A DNA stretch of 64,000 nucleotides. Source: Pholis gunnellus. Taxonomy: Eukaryota > Chordata > Actinopteri > Perciformes > Pholidae. The stretch lies in contig OU342818.1 in the NCBI GenBank assembly GCA_910591455.2, positions 17,757,321 to 17,821,320 of the forward strand, in the 5' to 3' direction. The notes beneath the pieces are model-generated. The model made no database searches. It saw only the letters and a program-made list of their open reading frames with translations, and was not told the DNA's origin. Of this stretch, positions 1 through 11,075 are shown one piece after another. The position numbers were made by a program, and so were the translations under genes. How positions within the stretch are numbered: the first letter of the stretch is position 1; every line of letters starts with the position of its first letter.

Positions 1-1195
1 AACAAACACAGAGACAACAGTAAGGTGACACGGCAATCCATTGTGCTCATGAGTGTTTAAATGATGAAGGATTATGACTTGCCAATCATCCACACAGTGT
101 TTTCTTTCTGCCGGGCTCTGATGGCTGCCCTGCCCTGCTTAAAGAAATGTGTGTAGGTTTTGCACTGAGCAAAGCAGAGGCGCATTAGCTGCAATCTCTG
201 GTTCAAATGGATATGAGCTCAGAATCACATTCAAAGGCACAAATTAGAAACCACCGAGGGAGTTGTTTCTGATTTAAAAAAAGAAAAGAAAAAGAAATGA
301 TAAGGGGAAAAAAAGCAATGGTTGATATATAACACAAAGTCTACACAGGAATAGAATATTGTTAGCAGTGCAGCACAGGATGTGATCAGGCACAGTATGT
401 ATCATAGTGAAAATTATGCTATGAGAGGGGTGAAAGTGAACTAAACCAAGTGAATGGCAGTAAAACCAAAACAATGAACTGAAAGACACTAATACCCTCC
501 GTACAGCTGAGGGGAACTGCACAATGGGGTGATACTTCCCTTTAGGTTTGTCACTACGAGCGACCCCTTTCACATCCAAGTAGTCCACTATACTCGCAAT
601 ACAATCCTACTGTTAAAAAATGTACGTTTGGCTGGAGTCATTGGGCCGAGCAGGTTCATCCAACATAACGTTCCCTATGTTCTATTTTAAGTCCACGGTA
701 GCAGTTAAGCTAAATGGCCTGCTTCTTTGTAAACAATCAGACCTCTGTTTGGATTGAGGGACTGTGATTGACAGCGCCTCGTTCGACTGAACCAACTCAA
801 AAAGGTCGTCCAAAAATATGTGCATTGTTTTTGTCAGCTGCTGAAAAATAGTATGATGATCAGTGCAGGTTTGCCGCTCCCGTAGCAATGTATTTTACGT
901 CCAATAGGAGAGAGAGCAAATGTTTTAGAATATCTGAGTTAACAATGTGATCCCTTCAGTAGCTTCTCCGGAGCTTTTGATCAGACCATATGATCTTCCT
1001 CGATAGATGCCCACTTGTCATGGAATAGTAGATGGTTTAATTTCCATCTTTTCTGAACACTTTAAGTACTTCTCATCCATGTTCTACTTCTTTTAAATGT
1101 GTTAACTTGTGTCAACATTTATTGACACTTTTTCAGTTCTATCAGCTTAAAACGTTGTTGGCATGCTGAAACAATTTCAGTTACTGGTCACATAC
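1..1195 (-). other. tpo intron (truncated by window edge)
   Basis: This is sequence downstream of the exon 7 donor. I searched it for the next peroxidase exon, which should carry the proximal-His FGH motif, and did not find it. It is AT-rich with no clear feature. Confidence 0.6.
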
Positions 1196-1687
1196 CTGAT
1201 GCAGAGCTCCAATAATCTTGCGAGTTTCTTGGTAAATAGTCTCCGGACTCCAGTGAGCATTCAACCGTTTCAGTTCCTCTGCAATCCGATTGTGTTCCCT
1301 GAGCCACAGTGTATGCAAACAGATCAGGGGCAGACCCTCATTAATCCGACTGTCCCCGGCACTGAAACACTCCACCCTCTCCCCGTGCAGATTCTGTAGG
1401 CAGGCTGACGGAAGAGTGGTCACGGATGGAAGGTAGGGTCTTCCCTTGGGATCCCTAAATTGGTCGTTGACAGCAAGTTTCCCATTGAGGCCTGTGAGGT
1501 CACGGAGGAAGCCCTCCAGCCTTGGAGTGTGGCCATACACAACCGAAGCGTCAATGAACGACGTGATGGCATTCATCTGTTGTCGCTGCAGAGCTTGTCG
1601 AATATCAGAGCCACAATTGACAAAGCAGGCTGGAGTGGAGCGATGAAAGGGCATGCAGCTTTGTGCACCAGTGATAGAATCACCTGT
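1196..1687 (-). CDS. tpo: tpo exon 7: Ca loop, distal Arg and heme-linking Glu
   Basis: This 492-bp exon (164 codons, phase 0 to phase 0) runs from acceptor TTCCACAG to donor GTATGT. It contains RQQMNAITSFIDASVVYG (Ca loop T-x-F-x-D-x-S), AGDSRINE (distal Arg and ester-forming Glu), LHTLWLREHNRIA and QETRKIIGALHQ. These are the expected landmarks in the expected order. The next exon, with the proximal His, is not in the window. Confidence 0.97.
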
Positions 1688-4600
1688 CTGTGGAAAACAA
1701 AACATTTCTTTACTGCAAGCTGCTACAACGGCATCCTGAACTACATCAACACAATCAAATGTATGGTTTTGTGATTGTAGAATTTCAAAAGAATAAATCG
1801 ACAAGTTAATTTGCTTTCTTGCCGAGTTAGATCAGGAGACTGACTCTGTTCTGATGTCACTTTAACATGAGACTCAAGCCGGCAGGGGGGACAGCTGGAC
1901 TGGTCCATACAATGGTAACCAAATTCAAATCCCAACACCCTTAAAGAGGGAGGGGCTAGTAGCTACTTGTTACATTGACTCATCCTTGTCATTGGATACT
2001 AGCTCTGGATGCGACAAAAGTCCTGCCCTATTTGACAAGTGAACAGGGGATGTGCTGAATGTACTTTTGTACTCTGTCTCGCTATTGGTGCGTAGTACCA
2101 TTTTGGTACCATACTCCGTCTAATTAAAGTCCAATTTTCCAACCATTTTTTTTCTAGATTCTGGTTCAAGATTGAATAGGCTTTTAGCCATTTGTACCTT
2201 GCTTTTACGGCGACAAATGTAAACACAGTTCCACCAGAGGAAGAAAACCGGCTTCCATCCAATCACAAGGACGCATGGAGGTAACAAGTACTCGCCAATC
2301 ACAGCACAGAAGGGCGGGACAAGGCGGAAATTATGCTTATGTGCAACTATTGTGACTATTTCTTGGTCGAGAGCAGAGAATTCCTGGAGTCTCCACTGGT
2401 TGTGTGGTGAAGTCAGGAAATCCAGGAAGACGTCCTTTCTTCTAATCTAAACAGTTCTGGCTTGAGCTTCATATTGAACGGACAGATATGAGAGTGGTGT
2501 CAATCTTCTCATCTAACTTTCAACAAGAGAGCGACTAAGACTACTTCACAAAATGTAAAAATATTCCTTTAAAATACAGGATTGTAACAAGAGAGCAAGC
2601 AAGATACAGTACAGGAAAGCAAAATGTCCAAAGACGGTTTTAGTTTACCTCAATGGGAAAGCATGGATGCACATTTTGACATGTGTTCGAACAGTCCAGC
2701 CCAGTCCAAAAACCAGCGTTCCCTTTGCTTTGAGGGGTAAAGGTTATGTCATGGTCGATGTACTGGCCCCACTCCACCAGCAGGTGAGAATAGACGTCAT
2801 CTGTCTGTTTAGTAGAGCTCCTTATTATTTTCTGGCTTACTTCCCATGGCTGTTAACACAGTAGGATTTGTTATTTTGGATGACCGTGAGAACTGCTTTT
2901 TTTAACAGTGGGTAATTGCATTTTGCCCCAGCCATCTCTGCGGTGGCTGGCCATTTATTATTTAGTCTGTGTTTTTATTATCTCATCATTAACAGAAATT
3001 AACATATTTTCTGGCGAAGGCCTATTGTGTCCCAGTCAGGGGCTACGATGGATGATAGCTTTCTTGTTTGTGTGAACTTGTTAATTCTTTAATTCATTAA
3101 GTTACGTTATTAATAGATGAATGTCTTTAGCTCAACAAAAAGGCTGTGATATGTGTCTTTCATATCTTAATTTATCCAACCCAAAGCGGTTTGGCAACTG
3201 ATTAAAAAAAGAGTTATGCAATACATAAAATATCCAAGATATTTGTTTTTACAACAAATGGATCAAAGATTTTTAATTATCTAAAACACTTAAGTAAATT
3301 ATAGCTTTTATACAAGGAGGTAAAGTCAATGCTGGATACAACTGATGCATATTGAAGGACCTCACTCTGTGCAATGAGTGCATAAATTAACACTGAAATT
3401 CAAGGCAAATAGCAGAGTAACAGCTTCGTCTGCTGTAGAAAAAAAGAAATAATGTTTATGACTGCAAACCAATTAATTTCCATCTATGGAAATAGTGTAT
3501 TTTAATACACAGTCCACAATATTCAAATGAAACCGTAATCTGTGTCATCTCACACACACACACACACACGTCTGCTGTTCCTAAATTGCTGTGGACTTTA
3601 TCTGCTGTAAAACAGGTTAGGAAAATAAATGGAAAGCTACATAAACTTGGGTTTTGCAGGGTGAGCTCGCTTCATTTCTAATTTCACCGCCAAGACTTTT
3701 GTGTCCGTCGGACCAGCATTTTGTAGATTACCGGGGGAAGTTGGAATCCATTATGGAGCCGTCCTCGGTTCCAACCCTTGGGTTCTCTCTCCCCGTCTTC
3801 GTATTCAGCTGGAAGCCACCTGACCAAGGGAGTGTTGGCTGCTCCCCAGAGAGGATTTTGCCTAAGAAAAAGAATCGTGAAGCATGTCCAAAAATACTTC
3901 AATTTGTTTTATTCATTTGTTTTCCTCACAAAGGTCATCAAGAGTTTAGGATACTAGTTTTATCAATACACTAGAGTGCATCAGCTAACGGATTTATGAA
4001 CATGTTTATTTGCAGGATCGTTGATTTTGAAGATGGAGGAAACATTTTTTGTTGTGGTTATATTTGAATAAACATGCCTCAAATCACTGTGGAGTTTTGA
4101 AACTATAAAAAAAACAAATGAAGTGAACATTTCACTATAAATTCAATATGAACATTTTACAGCTTGCCAGATACATCAATAAACAATTTTTGCTCATCAT
4201 GTTAGTTAAGAAGGTAACCCAGGCGGCATTGTGTTTTCTCCAAAACATATTTGCTGTTGCAAACGAGTATAAAATTGTAATTTCCAGGAGAAAAGGTTGT
4301 GTAGAAGCAGAATATAGAGTGGCGTAAAGGAGCTACAGATGTTAGTTATGAAATCAATGAAATCAGACAATGACATGCTAATTTTATTTGGCATTTGAAT
4401 GCAAATCATGTATGACACAATCAAATTGAATTCAAGGTTTGGCTTTTATTTAAGGTTTTCTTTTATTCTGATGACGATGTGAAAATGCCCAAATTTAAAT
4501 ACAATAAGAAAAATCCACAGACAGACGTTTCCTGTGCACCTTAGTGTGGCTTTGCTCCAATAAACATTAAAGTCTATGTGAAATTGACTTTGCATTTTCA

Positions 4601-6870
4601 ATTTGGAAGAAAATGTTGGATAACTTTAAAACATTTTAAAAGGTTAACTTGGCATTTGCATGTTTAATCAAGATGGAGGTGTGATAGGTGTTGGGATAAG
4701 CAACACTTTTCCTCCTGTCACTTTTCAGAAGTTCCTTCATCAAAGTTGAACCGATGCTAATTTTTTAATTTTCTTTACAAAATATTGTATTTACTTTGAA
4801 TCTACGCCCTTAAAGATTCTGCTGGCATTATTGGTTCTTGGACTGTCTCGTTTACTCCATAACAGTACAGTCCTCCTGGTTCTTTGACTTATCGGAAGGT
4901 AAGAGGCCAGTCGGCTACCTGTTATTGCAGAGGCCAGATACGGAGCGGTACTTGTTGAGATGACTTTGCAGACAGATGGCTGGATGCGTTACAGGAGGAC
5001 ATTTCGACAGCTCCGCTATCCGCTCCACGTCCTCCCAGGACAGCAGCTCTAGCATTGTGACATGACAAAGTTAACACAAAGACTAATGGAACTTTATCTT
5101 GCTAACCTTTGGAGCATTTCAAACCTGAAAGGACACGCCCACCTTTAGTATTTAATTACATTTTTACAATCTTTGACAATCCATTAATTTAAATGGTGCT
5201 TTGGTGGACCATTAGACTGGTAAGAGTAGTGGCAGTGGATCAATTAGAAATGTTGGTAGTTTTACGGTTGCTTTGGTGTCCAACTGGCTCTAAAGGTTTC
5301 TTTCAAGGTGAGATCCTCTGGATTAAATAACAACAAAGCCATTCTACCTGGTGCCGTGACATCCCTTTTATATCTCTGTCTCGCTGTGTTCTTTAGGACT
5401 TGTAGAGTTGTTTGAAAGACCTCTGCAGCTCTGGAAATCTCCAGGGTCTCAGGCTCAGTTTGCCGAAGCAATGAAAACACATGCGTGGAAGACAAGGGGG
5501 AGCTTCGTCTGAGCACAGGAGTGTAAAAGGATAAGCTTTGGTTTATTGTGTTTTATTTTTGGTACAGTATGAACAGAGACAGAAAAGGCGATAACTCATG
5601 TGATAAGTTCAATACCGTTGTCTAGAGTGGAGTGAGGCTTCATGTACAATTTGAAGGCTTTCTTGATGTGAGGAGATAAGCAGTTCTCTGACAGTTGTGG
5701 CTGCAAGATATACAGTATCGTAACAGGACAGCATGGAAATCTGTGACTAGAATATCATCTGTAAAAAGAGGTGGAAGGTAAATAGTACAGTGCCTAAAAC
5801 ACAATTTTGAGATACTGGTACTTTTTTGATCTAGTTTAATCTATGGTCTGCTTCTAATCCACATTTTAAAATAAAATGTTGAATTTGTTTTCCTTCACCA
5901 GTTTATGATTTTTGCTTACATTAAAAAACACACTGGACAAGCTTAGTAAATGTAAAAGAAAAAAAGGAAATGTATTGTTATATATTAGACCAGTTGTTCC
6001 CAACCTTTTTGGCTTGGGACCCCTCATTTATGTCCCTTGTTACACGTCATTTACAAATCCATGAGTTGTTTCTACGATGGTTTCATTTAAAAAAATCAGT
6101 TTTAGGCTCAATTTCACTAAAAAGGAAAGAAGAATGAGCACAAACTGTGTCTTTTCCTCCTTGTCCCGAGTACTTGGTTTGAGTATTTAGAATACATTTT
6201 GCTAATACTTCTGTACTTTTATATAAGCATGAAGATTATCATGGAATATCTTTACCTTGTTGTAGGCTATCAATACTTTCGAGTACAGGATCTGAGTATT
6301 TATACATATTGAGTGCTACATGTGCTATATTTTAAATGTCGGCATATTTAATGCATCAACAATTCAATACACATAACAAGTGGGAGTTCCCACTTGTTAT
6401 GCAGATGTATATGCAGCATTTTCACATGTATGCTGCGTTGTTAGATTTGGTAGTAAATATGCTGACTTGCTTTAAAGCGAAACAGACATACAATAGAAGA
6501 ACAACATGCTGTCTTCACAGCTAATGCTGTATTTTGTTTTACGAGATATATATTGAAAAAAAAGTTCGATGAGACATAAAAATGTTGACAATGCTGCTTC
6601 CATGGCTATATCTCAGAGTAGGCTAATAACCAAATATGGTTTGAAATGATTAGTATTTAAACTATATTTTGTATTGCTTGTTTTTTTATTACATCTTCCA
6701 ATCTTTTATTTCAACCACAATCACAGATGATCAGAGATGAAAAAACATTTAAGCAAAAAACATTCCAAAAGTTACTTACAGTTTAAATGCCTGGATTCAT
6801 CAGTCGAAACCCTTAGGAGAGTAATGCAGAGCAACATAATGAGCAAAATTAAATGACAATGACAAGCCAT
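1196..6870 (-). CDS. tpo: Thyroid peroxidase-like heme peroxidase, 5' seven exons (gene runs off left edge)
   Basis: Seven exons (6870-6780, 5700-5616, 5508-5348, 5048-4919, 3861-3732, 2849-2649, 1687-1196) join in phase into 430 codons with no stop. TPO is a heme enzyme that iodinates and couples thyroglobulin tyrosines at the apical membrane of thyrocytes; this is family knowledge. Visible features are a hydrophobic signal peptide (residues 1 to about 22), the WGQYIDHD motif with distal His232 between Asp231 and Asp233, the Ca loop TSFIDAS (308-314), and distal Arg380 with heme-linking Glu383 in AGDSRINE. HTLWLREHNR and LNAHWS resemble TPO more than myeloperoxidase. The proximal histidine, CCP/EGF modules and transmembrane segment must lie left of position 1. 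sntg2 lies immediately upstream in the same orientation, as in human. The alternative is another animal peroxidase, but synteny argues for tpo. Confidence 0.93.
1688..2648 (-). other. tpo intron 6
   Basis: This is non-coding between exons 6 and 7. GC content is locally higher and a GGTACCA-type inverted motif lies near 2098-2112. I could not identify a defined mobile element in it. Confidence 0.6.
2649..2849 (-). CDS. tpo: tpo exon 6: distal heme pocket (Asp-His-Asp)
   Basis: This 201-bp exon (67 codons) runs to donor GTAAAC. I chose acceptor TTAACAG at 2850 because it opens with PWEVSQKIIRSSTKQTDD, which aligns with the REVTRHVIQVSNEVVTDD stretch of human TPO. A second AG at 2805 would delete 15 residues. 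The exon carries LLVEWGQYIDHDITFTPQS, with the heme-ester Asp, the distal His and a Ca-ligand Asp, then a cysteine cluster ending PCFPIE. Confidence 0.93.
2850..3731 (-). other. tpo intron 5
   Basis: This is an AT-rich intron with a short (CA)n run at 3551-3569. No further peroxidase exon was found here, and none is needed once the exon 6 acceptor is placed at 2850. Confidence 0.6.
3732..3861 (-). CDS. tpo: tpo exon 5: peroxidase domain, WG(A/S)xNT segment
   Basis: This 130-bp exon runs from acceptor TTTCTTAG to donor GTAATC. It encodes WGAANTPLVRWLPAEYEDG followed by PKGWN and LHNGFQLPP, the near-universal animal-peroxidase signature (WGxxNTxxxRxLPxxYxDG). It ends in phase 0. Confidence 0.96.
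3862..4918 (-). other. tpo intron 4
   Basis: AT-rich non-coding sequence. Nothing recognisable was seen. Confidence 0.55.
4919..5048 (-). CDS. tpo: tpo exon 4: start of the peroxidase region
   Basis: This 130-bp exon runs from acceptor AATGCTAG to donor GTAGCC. It encodes LLSWEDVERIAELSKCPP, then CLQSHLNKYRSVSGLCNNR. This corresponds to the cysteine-containing [23 protein letters not shown] segment of TPO, where the animal peroxidase domain begins. Confidence 0.92.
5348..5508 (-). CDS. tpo: tpo exon 3: propeptide segment
   Basis: This 161-bp exon runs from acceptor GTGCTCAG to donor GTAGAA. It encodes RSSPLSSTHVFSLLRQ, then a TEPETLEISRAAEVFQTT stretch matching the PEPTSGVIARAAEIMETS region of human TPO, followed by a basic KNTARQRYKRD segment. 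It ends with one nucleotide that completes Glu in the next exon. Confidence 0.9.
5616..5700 (-). CDS. tpo: tpo exon 2: N-terminal propeptide segment
   Basis: This 85-bp exon lies between acceptor TTGCAG and donor GTATTG. It encodes 27 whole codons including RELL...HQESLQIVHEAS, which aligns with the KELL...EESKRLVDTA stretch of mammalian TPO. Both split codons resolve cleanly: Ser with exon 1 and Arg with exon 3. Confidence 0.85.
5701..6779 (-). other. tpo intron 1
   Basis: This AT-rich intron contains a dispersed-repeat-like stretch at about 5990-6050 (TTCCCAACCTTTTTGGCTTG, common in fish repeats) and a strong hairpin at 6367-6410. No coding potential was seen. Confidence 0.5.
6367..6410. 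repeat. Perfect 14-bp inverted repeat (hairpin)
   Basis: Arms 6372-6385 and 6388-6401 are perfect reverse complements separated by 2 bases. A further 5-bp pairing (ATACA with TGTAT) lies outside a 4-base bulge on the right arm. It sits inside tpo intron 1. Confidence 0.75.
6780..6870 (-). CDS. tpo: tpo exon 1: start codon and signal peptide
   Basis: The frame begins ATGGCTTGT in a good Kozak context (AAATGG). It encodes 30 residues dominated by a Leu/Ile/Met core, a classic signal peptide for the secretory pathway. It ends at donor GTAAGT after one nucleotide of the next codon, which matches the phase of the following exon. A TATA-like sequence lies 91 bp upstream. The residues are not conserved enough to match by sequence alone. 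The call rests on position, splice phase and signal-peptide character. Confidence 0.82.
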
Positions 6871-6960
6871 TTGTAGTGGGCAGTTTACAATTGAAGAGTC
6901 AAATATTTTCACATGGTCAGTAAAGACTTATCTTCGTGCTCTGTGCCCTGTCAGACCTGT

Positions 6961-6969
6961 CCTTATATA
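6961..6969 (-). promoter_or_regulatory. TATA box candidate for tpo
   Basis: On the minus strand the sequence reads TATATAAGG, 91 bp before the tpo start codon. This would place transcription start near 6930-6940 and give a 5' UTR of about 60-70 bases. It is inferred from the motif and spacing alone. Confidence 0.5.
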
Positions 6970-7420
6970 TTCAGATAAAGCAGGGAGCCCTTTGCAAAGG
7001 TTAAGTAGGCTAAACCACCCCCACTAAAGTAACAGTGTTTCTCTTGTCCATGGTTGACTGGTTTGAAAAATAATCTTAGCCACTTGGATTTTTGGTAGGA
7101 CCAGGAACTCTATGTAACAGTTCCAAAGAAAATATGGACAAATTGCATTATGTGTGGCCAGTTTTGTTTGCAAACAAGTGTCTAATCTGTCCATATGCAA
7201 TCTAGCAAATTAAGAAGGGAATTTTCAGCTAAAATTGTACATTTCACTGACAATAAATGCAATAGAATCAGAATTACTTGATCAACAATAACAAGAAGTC
7301 CAGAGGTAACCGTTATTTGGAAATTGTAAGTAGCCTAGCCTACAAAATGCCTACAATATTTTGACAAAGAGAGGACAAAATATGAATCAATTCTTTTTTA
7401 CGTCACATGGCTGTTAAAGT

Positions 7421-7485
7421 ACATGACATATACAGTATTTCTTCAGGTTTGTGCTATAATGCACAAACCTGATGTACTGTCATGT
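7421..7485. repeat. Long imperfect hairpin upstream of tpo
   Basis: Core arms TCAGGTTTGTGC (7443-7454) and its complement (7461-7472) pair perfectly around a 6-base loop. The outer arms ACATGACA and TGTCATGT also pair, with unpaired bulges on the left side. It could be a palindromic MITE remnant or a transcribed hairpin; the sequence does not decide. Confidence 0.65.
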
Positions 7486-8943
7486 TAAAAAGAAACGAAC
7501 AGAATCATTTCCTTTCACGTTCTTTAAGTTAAGTTCTGGCAAACCTTAAAGAAGGTGAAAGGAGTAAATGTTCGAGTTACAATAGCTCTCAGCTTCTGTC
7601 TCATTACTGGGACGTCATCCTGGTGTTCTGTTCTCAGGATTGTACATTTCACTCTGTGAAGAGTTACTGAAGTAGAGAAAAACCTCTCTGAGCAAGTAAA
7701 CCCTCTGTCAGTTCAGGTCACAGTTTGCAAACCATTCGTCATTTGTGGAGAACTTACAGAGGAAATTAAATTACAGCAAATGGTGCAATTCCAAGACAAT
7801 ATAGTGATTTTGCCCCAAATTCCACAGTTGTATATGAAACATAATTCCACCAATAATTAAACTAAACATATAACATGCCCTTAAAACTGTTGTAAACTTT
7901 AATAGTGCAGACCTATAGGGCTTAGTCTAAAAACAACACTTTGGAGAGCAATTATACAACACAGTATCGGCAGCAGTCATTGATGTCTTTTGCCATCCTC
8001 CCTCATCTATTTTCATGTTTTATTCGCAGACTGGGGATTACTAATACTGAGAAAGGCCATGGCAGCGGTCTTGAAGTTGCCCTGAAAACCTCTCCTCATC
8101 AGAAATACTTCAGTTAGCATTCAGGGTCCAACGGCGCCAGCGAAGTCTACTGTGAGAGTCACGGCCCGTTGATAGTTGAGCAGTGTACTTGAAATTCATG
8201 CTTCACATGGTGCTGATGCAACTTGATGATGTTGTGTGTGTGTGTGTGTGGCGGCAGCCGCCAGTGACTTCAGCAGTGGGGACACAGTTGTGGCTCTCTG
8301 TGCAAGCCGGTTGTCACGGTGCCTGCTTTAGCTTCAACGCAAAACAGTTTCTGACAAAACTTTCCACAAATGAATCTTTTTTGTTTGAAGAGAGTGAAGC
8401 GAGTGACATCTAAAAACAAAACTTCTGGAATATCTGAATATTTTGTGCTCAATGTGGGAACTGCTAAGAATATGCTTTATTATTGTTAGGTAATAATAAA
8501 GCAAGGCAGTCGCAATATACGTAAACCTTCTGAAGATAATGAGCAATGTTACGTCGTTCACTGCGTTGAAAGGCGTTTAATCCACTGCATGGTCAATTCT
8601 GCTGCTGTAGTCCATTGTGTTGTCTTCAAATATCCCATTTAAATGTCCTTAATTCAGTTTTGGCGGCAGTCTTTTTCTGACAACTGTTGCTTTTTTCCCC
8701 AAACCGTATTCACGTTCCTCGTTACGTAACGGACCAGCAATAAGGAAAAAGTCTTTCCTGTGTTTTTTTTGCCTCTAGAGAACTGTATTGAGCTCGCCGA
8801 GGCTCCTTGTTTCAGATGGTCAGTGAAATGACATGTTTCAAGCAATTTTGTTTAATATTAGAACACCTCATATGACACCATCATAACACAGAATCCGCAT
8901 AACAACACATGTCACGGTGTTTTTCTCTCACGGACAAAGACAT

Positions 8944-9335
8944 TTAAAGGAGCAGTGTGTAAGACTTAGTGGCATCTAGTGGTGAGGTCACAAATAGCAT
9001 TCAACCTTTCACTCACCCCTCCCTTTCCGAGCATCACGGAGAACTGCAGCGGCCTTCGGGTCAAATTTAAGCGCAAAAGGTCCACGCTAAAGTCAAAGTT
9101 TGGTTTGTCCATTCCGCACTACTGTAGTAACATGGCGGTGAGCAGAGGACCTGCTCTGTAAGTAGACACATACATGTTTGGCAAATTGTTGTGTTTTTGT
9201 TACCTCATTCTAACGTAACAGAAACACAAATAAATGTTGTTTCAGCTGATTATAAACTAATGAAAACAAAGGTATGAAGTTTAGATTCCATGTCTGTGAA
9301 TAAATCCCTCCAAATCCTACACATTGCTCCTTTAA
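8944..9335. mobile_element. MITE-like element with terminal inverted repeats and TTAA flanks
   Basis: The left end TTAAAGGAGCAGTGTGTAAG and the right end, read inverted as TTAAAGGAGCAATGTGTAGG, match over about 24 bases with a few mismatches. Both ends abut TTAA, the piggyBac-type target. The interior (CATCTAGTGGTGAGGTC, AACATGGCGG) resembles a repeat common in teleost genomes. There is no ORF of significance. The superfamily assignment is inferred from the TTAA only. Confidence 0.7.
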
Positions 9336-9959
9336 GTTGTTCATTTGTTGCATAATCATGTAATTTATCATAGTAATGAAGGTCCGTGGTGAAGTAATGT
9401 TTCACTGTTCTCAATAACTTCTCAAAGGTAGTATTTATTGAATGGCAATTCAATCCTTAAGGTACGCTATGCGACACACAAGGGTATGAAAAGATGTAGC
9501 TTTTGTCAGGCAGCTATTGAGGCCACCAAGGTAATATGCTCAGTAATGAGGCCCACAAATTAATAGCTAAGTAGGGTGAAGCTTCCCAATGGTTTGCCAA
9601 GCAGAGAGGGCTGGTCCCTATAAATCAAATGAAAAGTGACAACCATTGTCCTGTTGTTAGGTCAATAATAGCATGTTAAGTAGTGAATCAACAAGTGGTT
9701 GCCACACCAATGTCATCAGTACATCGAAACAATCCAAAATGAACCGCCCTAGTGACAGTAATAAACCCATCAGACAGGTTGAAGCATGGTAATCATTCTG
9801 AGCTACTTCTAAACCATGACCTCCAGGCTCATGAACAGCCACTGACAAAGATAAACAGCTGGATTTTGTTTAACTCTTGCATTACTGGTTTCACTTGAAA
9901 TGCAGTATTTCCCGTGAATACAGTGCAAAATTCAGCATTTTAATGGTAGTGTTGTATAC

Positions 9960-10055
9960 CTGTTTGACTTGTTTGAGTTTTTGAAACCGTTTATCTCCTG
10001 CAATTGAAGCCAATGTTATAAACTTCTCTAAATTGCGGCTGACAGTGTCTGCCAT
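9960..10055 (-). other. Exon-like ORF of unknown function
   Basis: A good-context start codon (GAAATGG) opens a 32-codon frame beginning MADTVSRNLEKF and ending at a CAG|GTATAC donor-like site in phase 0. It reads like a first coding exon, but I recognise no family and found no partner exon before tpo. It may be chance, a repeat fragment, or an unannotated small gene. Confidence 0.2.
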
Positions 10056-11075
10056 TTCTGCCCAAGATGCCGATACAGAGAGAAAACGATGCAAGCAGGG
10101 TAATGAATCACCACGGACGCCAGGGTTCAATCTCCTGCAGTTACACCTCGAGCTTTAAACGCAACTTGTGATTGCTCACCAGTGGGAGACCGTTCGGGGA
10201 TCATCCTTCATGGTGTGTCAGGCTGCCTCGGTGGAGTTGGGACAAATGGGGACAGCATCTGTGCATGATATGCTTTTCAGGCGAGTGACCAGATGCAGAT
10301 AGTGACTTGTAGAATCAACCCCACATCAACAGCAGGAGTTCCGAAAGAAAGTGATATTGTGATCCAAAGTAGAATAAAATGAATGATTACATTTTGTTCT
10401 GAACTTACGTCAACTTTCTTCACAGCATTGACTACCTACATGTTATCTATGCAGACTTAAGATGTAGCTACCCACCTGCAATACATGCCAAAAATTACAT
10501 TTTTGGAAATACTCTTATTCGAGTGACATAAAAGATCGATGCCACTCTTTTATCTGTCCAGTAAAAAGGAAGGCACAGCCAAGAGATGGTGAGCTTAGAC
10601 TGGAGGGTCTTGCATGGTCCTGTCCAAAAGTAACAGAATCTGCCCACCAGTACTTCTAAAGACCACATCCAGTTTAATTCATGCAAAAAACAAAGTTGTT
10701 AAAGGGTTATCTGTGTATCTGTTGTTGCCTGGCAACCTCATGGTGCCAAGGCAGGAAGAAAACATATTTCTCGGCGCATTTTAAAGTATTGTATTGGTGA
10801 ATCTGTATGGAAACAGTAAAATGCAATAGACTTCCTCAAATGACCCTTCTCCAAGCCCTGCCTCAGGCTGCTGCCATCATGGAGCCCACACGGTCACCGA
10901 CCTCAAAAATCATCTTATTTTTGGAAAAAGGACAAAGCAACTTCAGAGGAAAGCAGACAGAAGGGCCTTAACTTCAATAAAGATAAAGATAGATCCAGGA
11001 TGTCATACAGTGACAGATCACCGTGTAATAGTGAACCACCACATCACCTGGCAATCAGGATGGAAGACAATGAAT

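Noticed and set aside
1446..1774. Plus-strand frames over the tpo exon 7 region
   Set aside because: They are antisense shadows of the conserved peroxidase exon.
2960..3030. Minus-strand stretch reading VNDEIIKT, considered as the missing tpo linker exon
   Set aside because: It lacks a donor site. The linker is instead explained by extending exon 6 to the acceptor at 2850, which aligns with human TPO.
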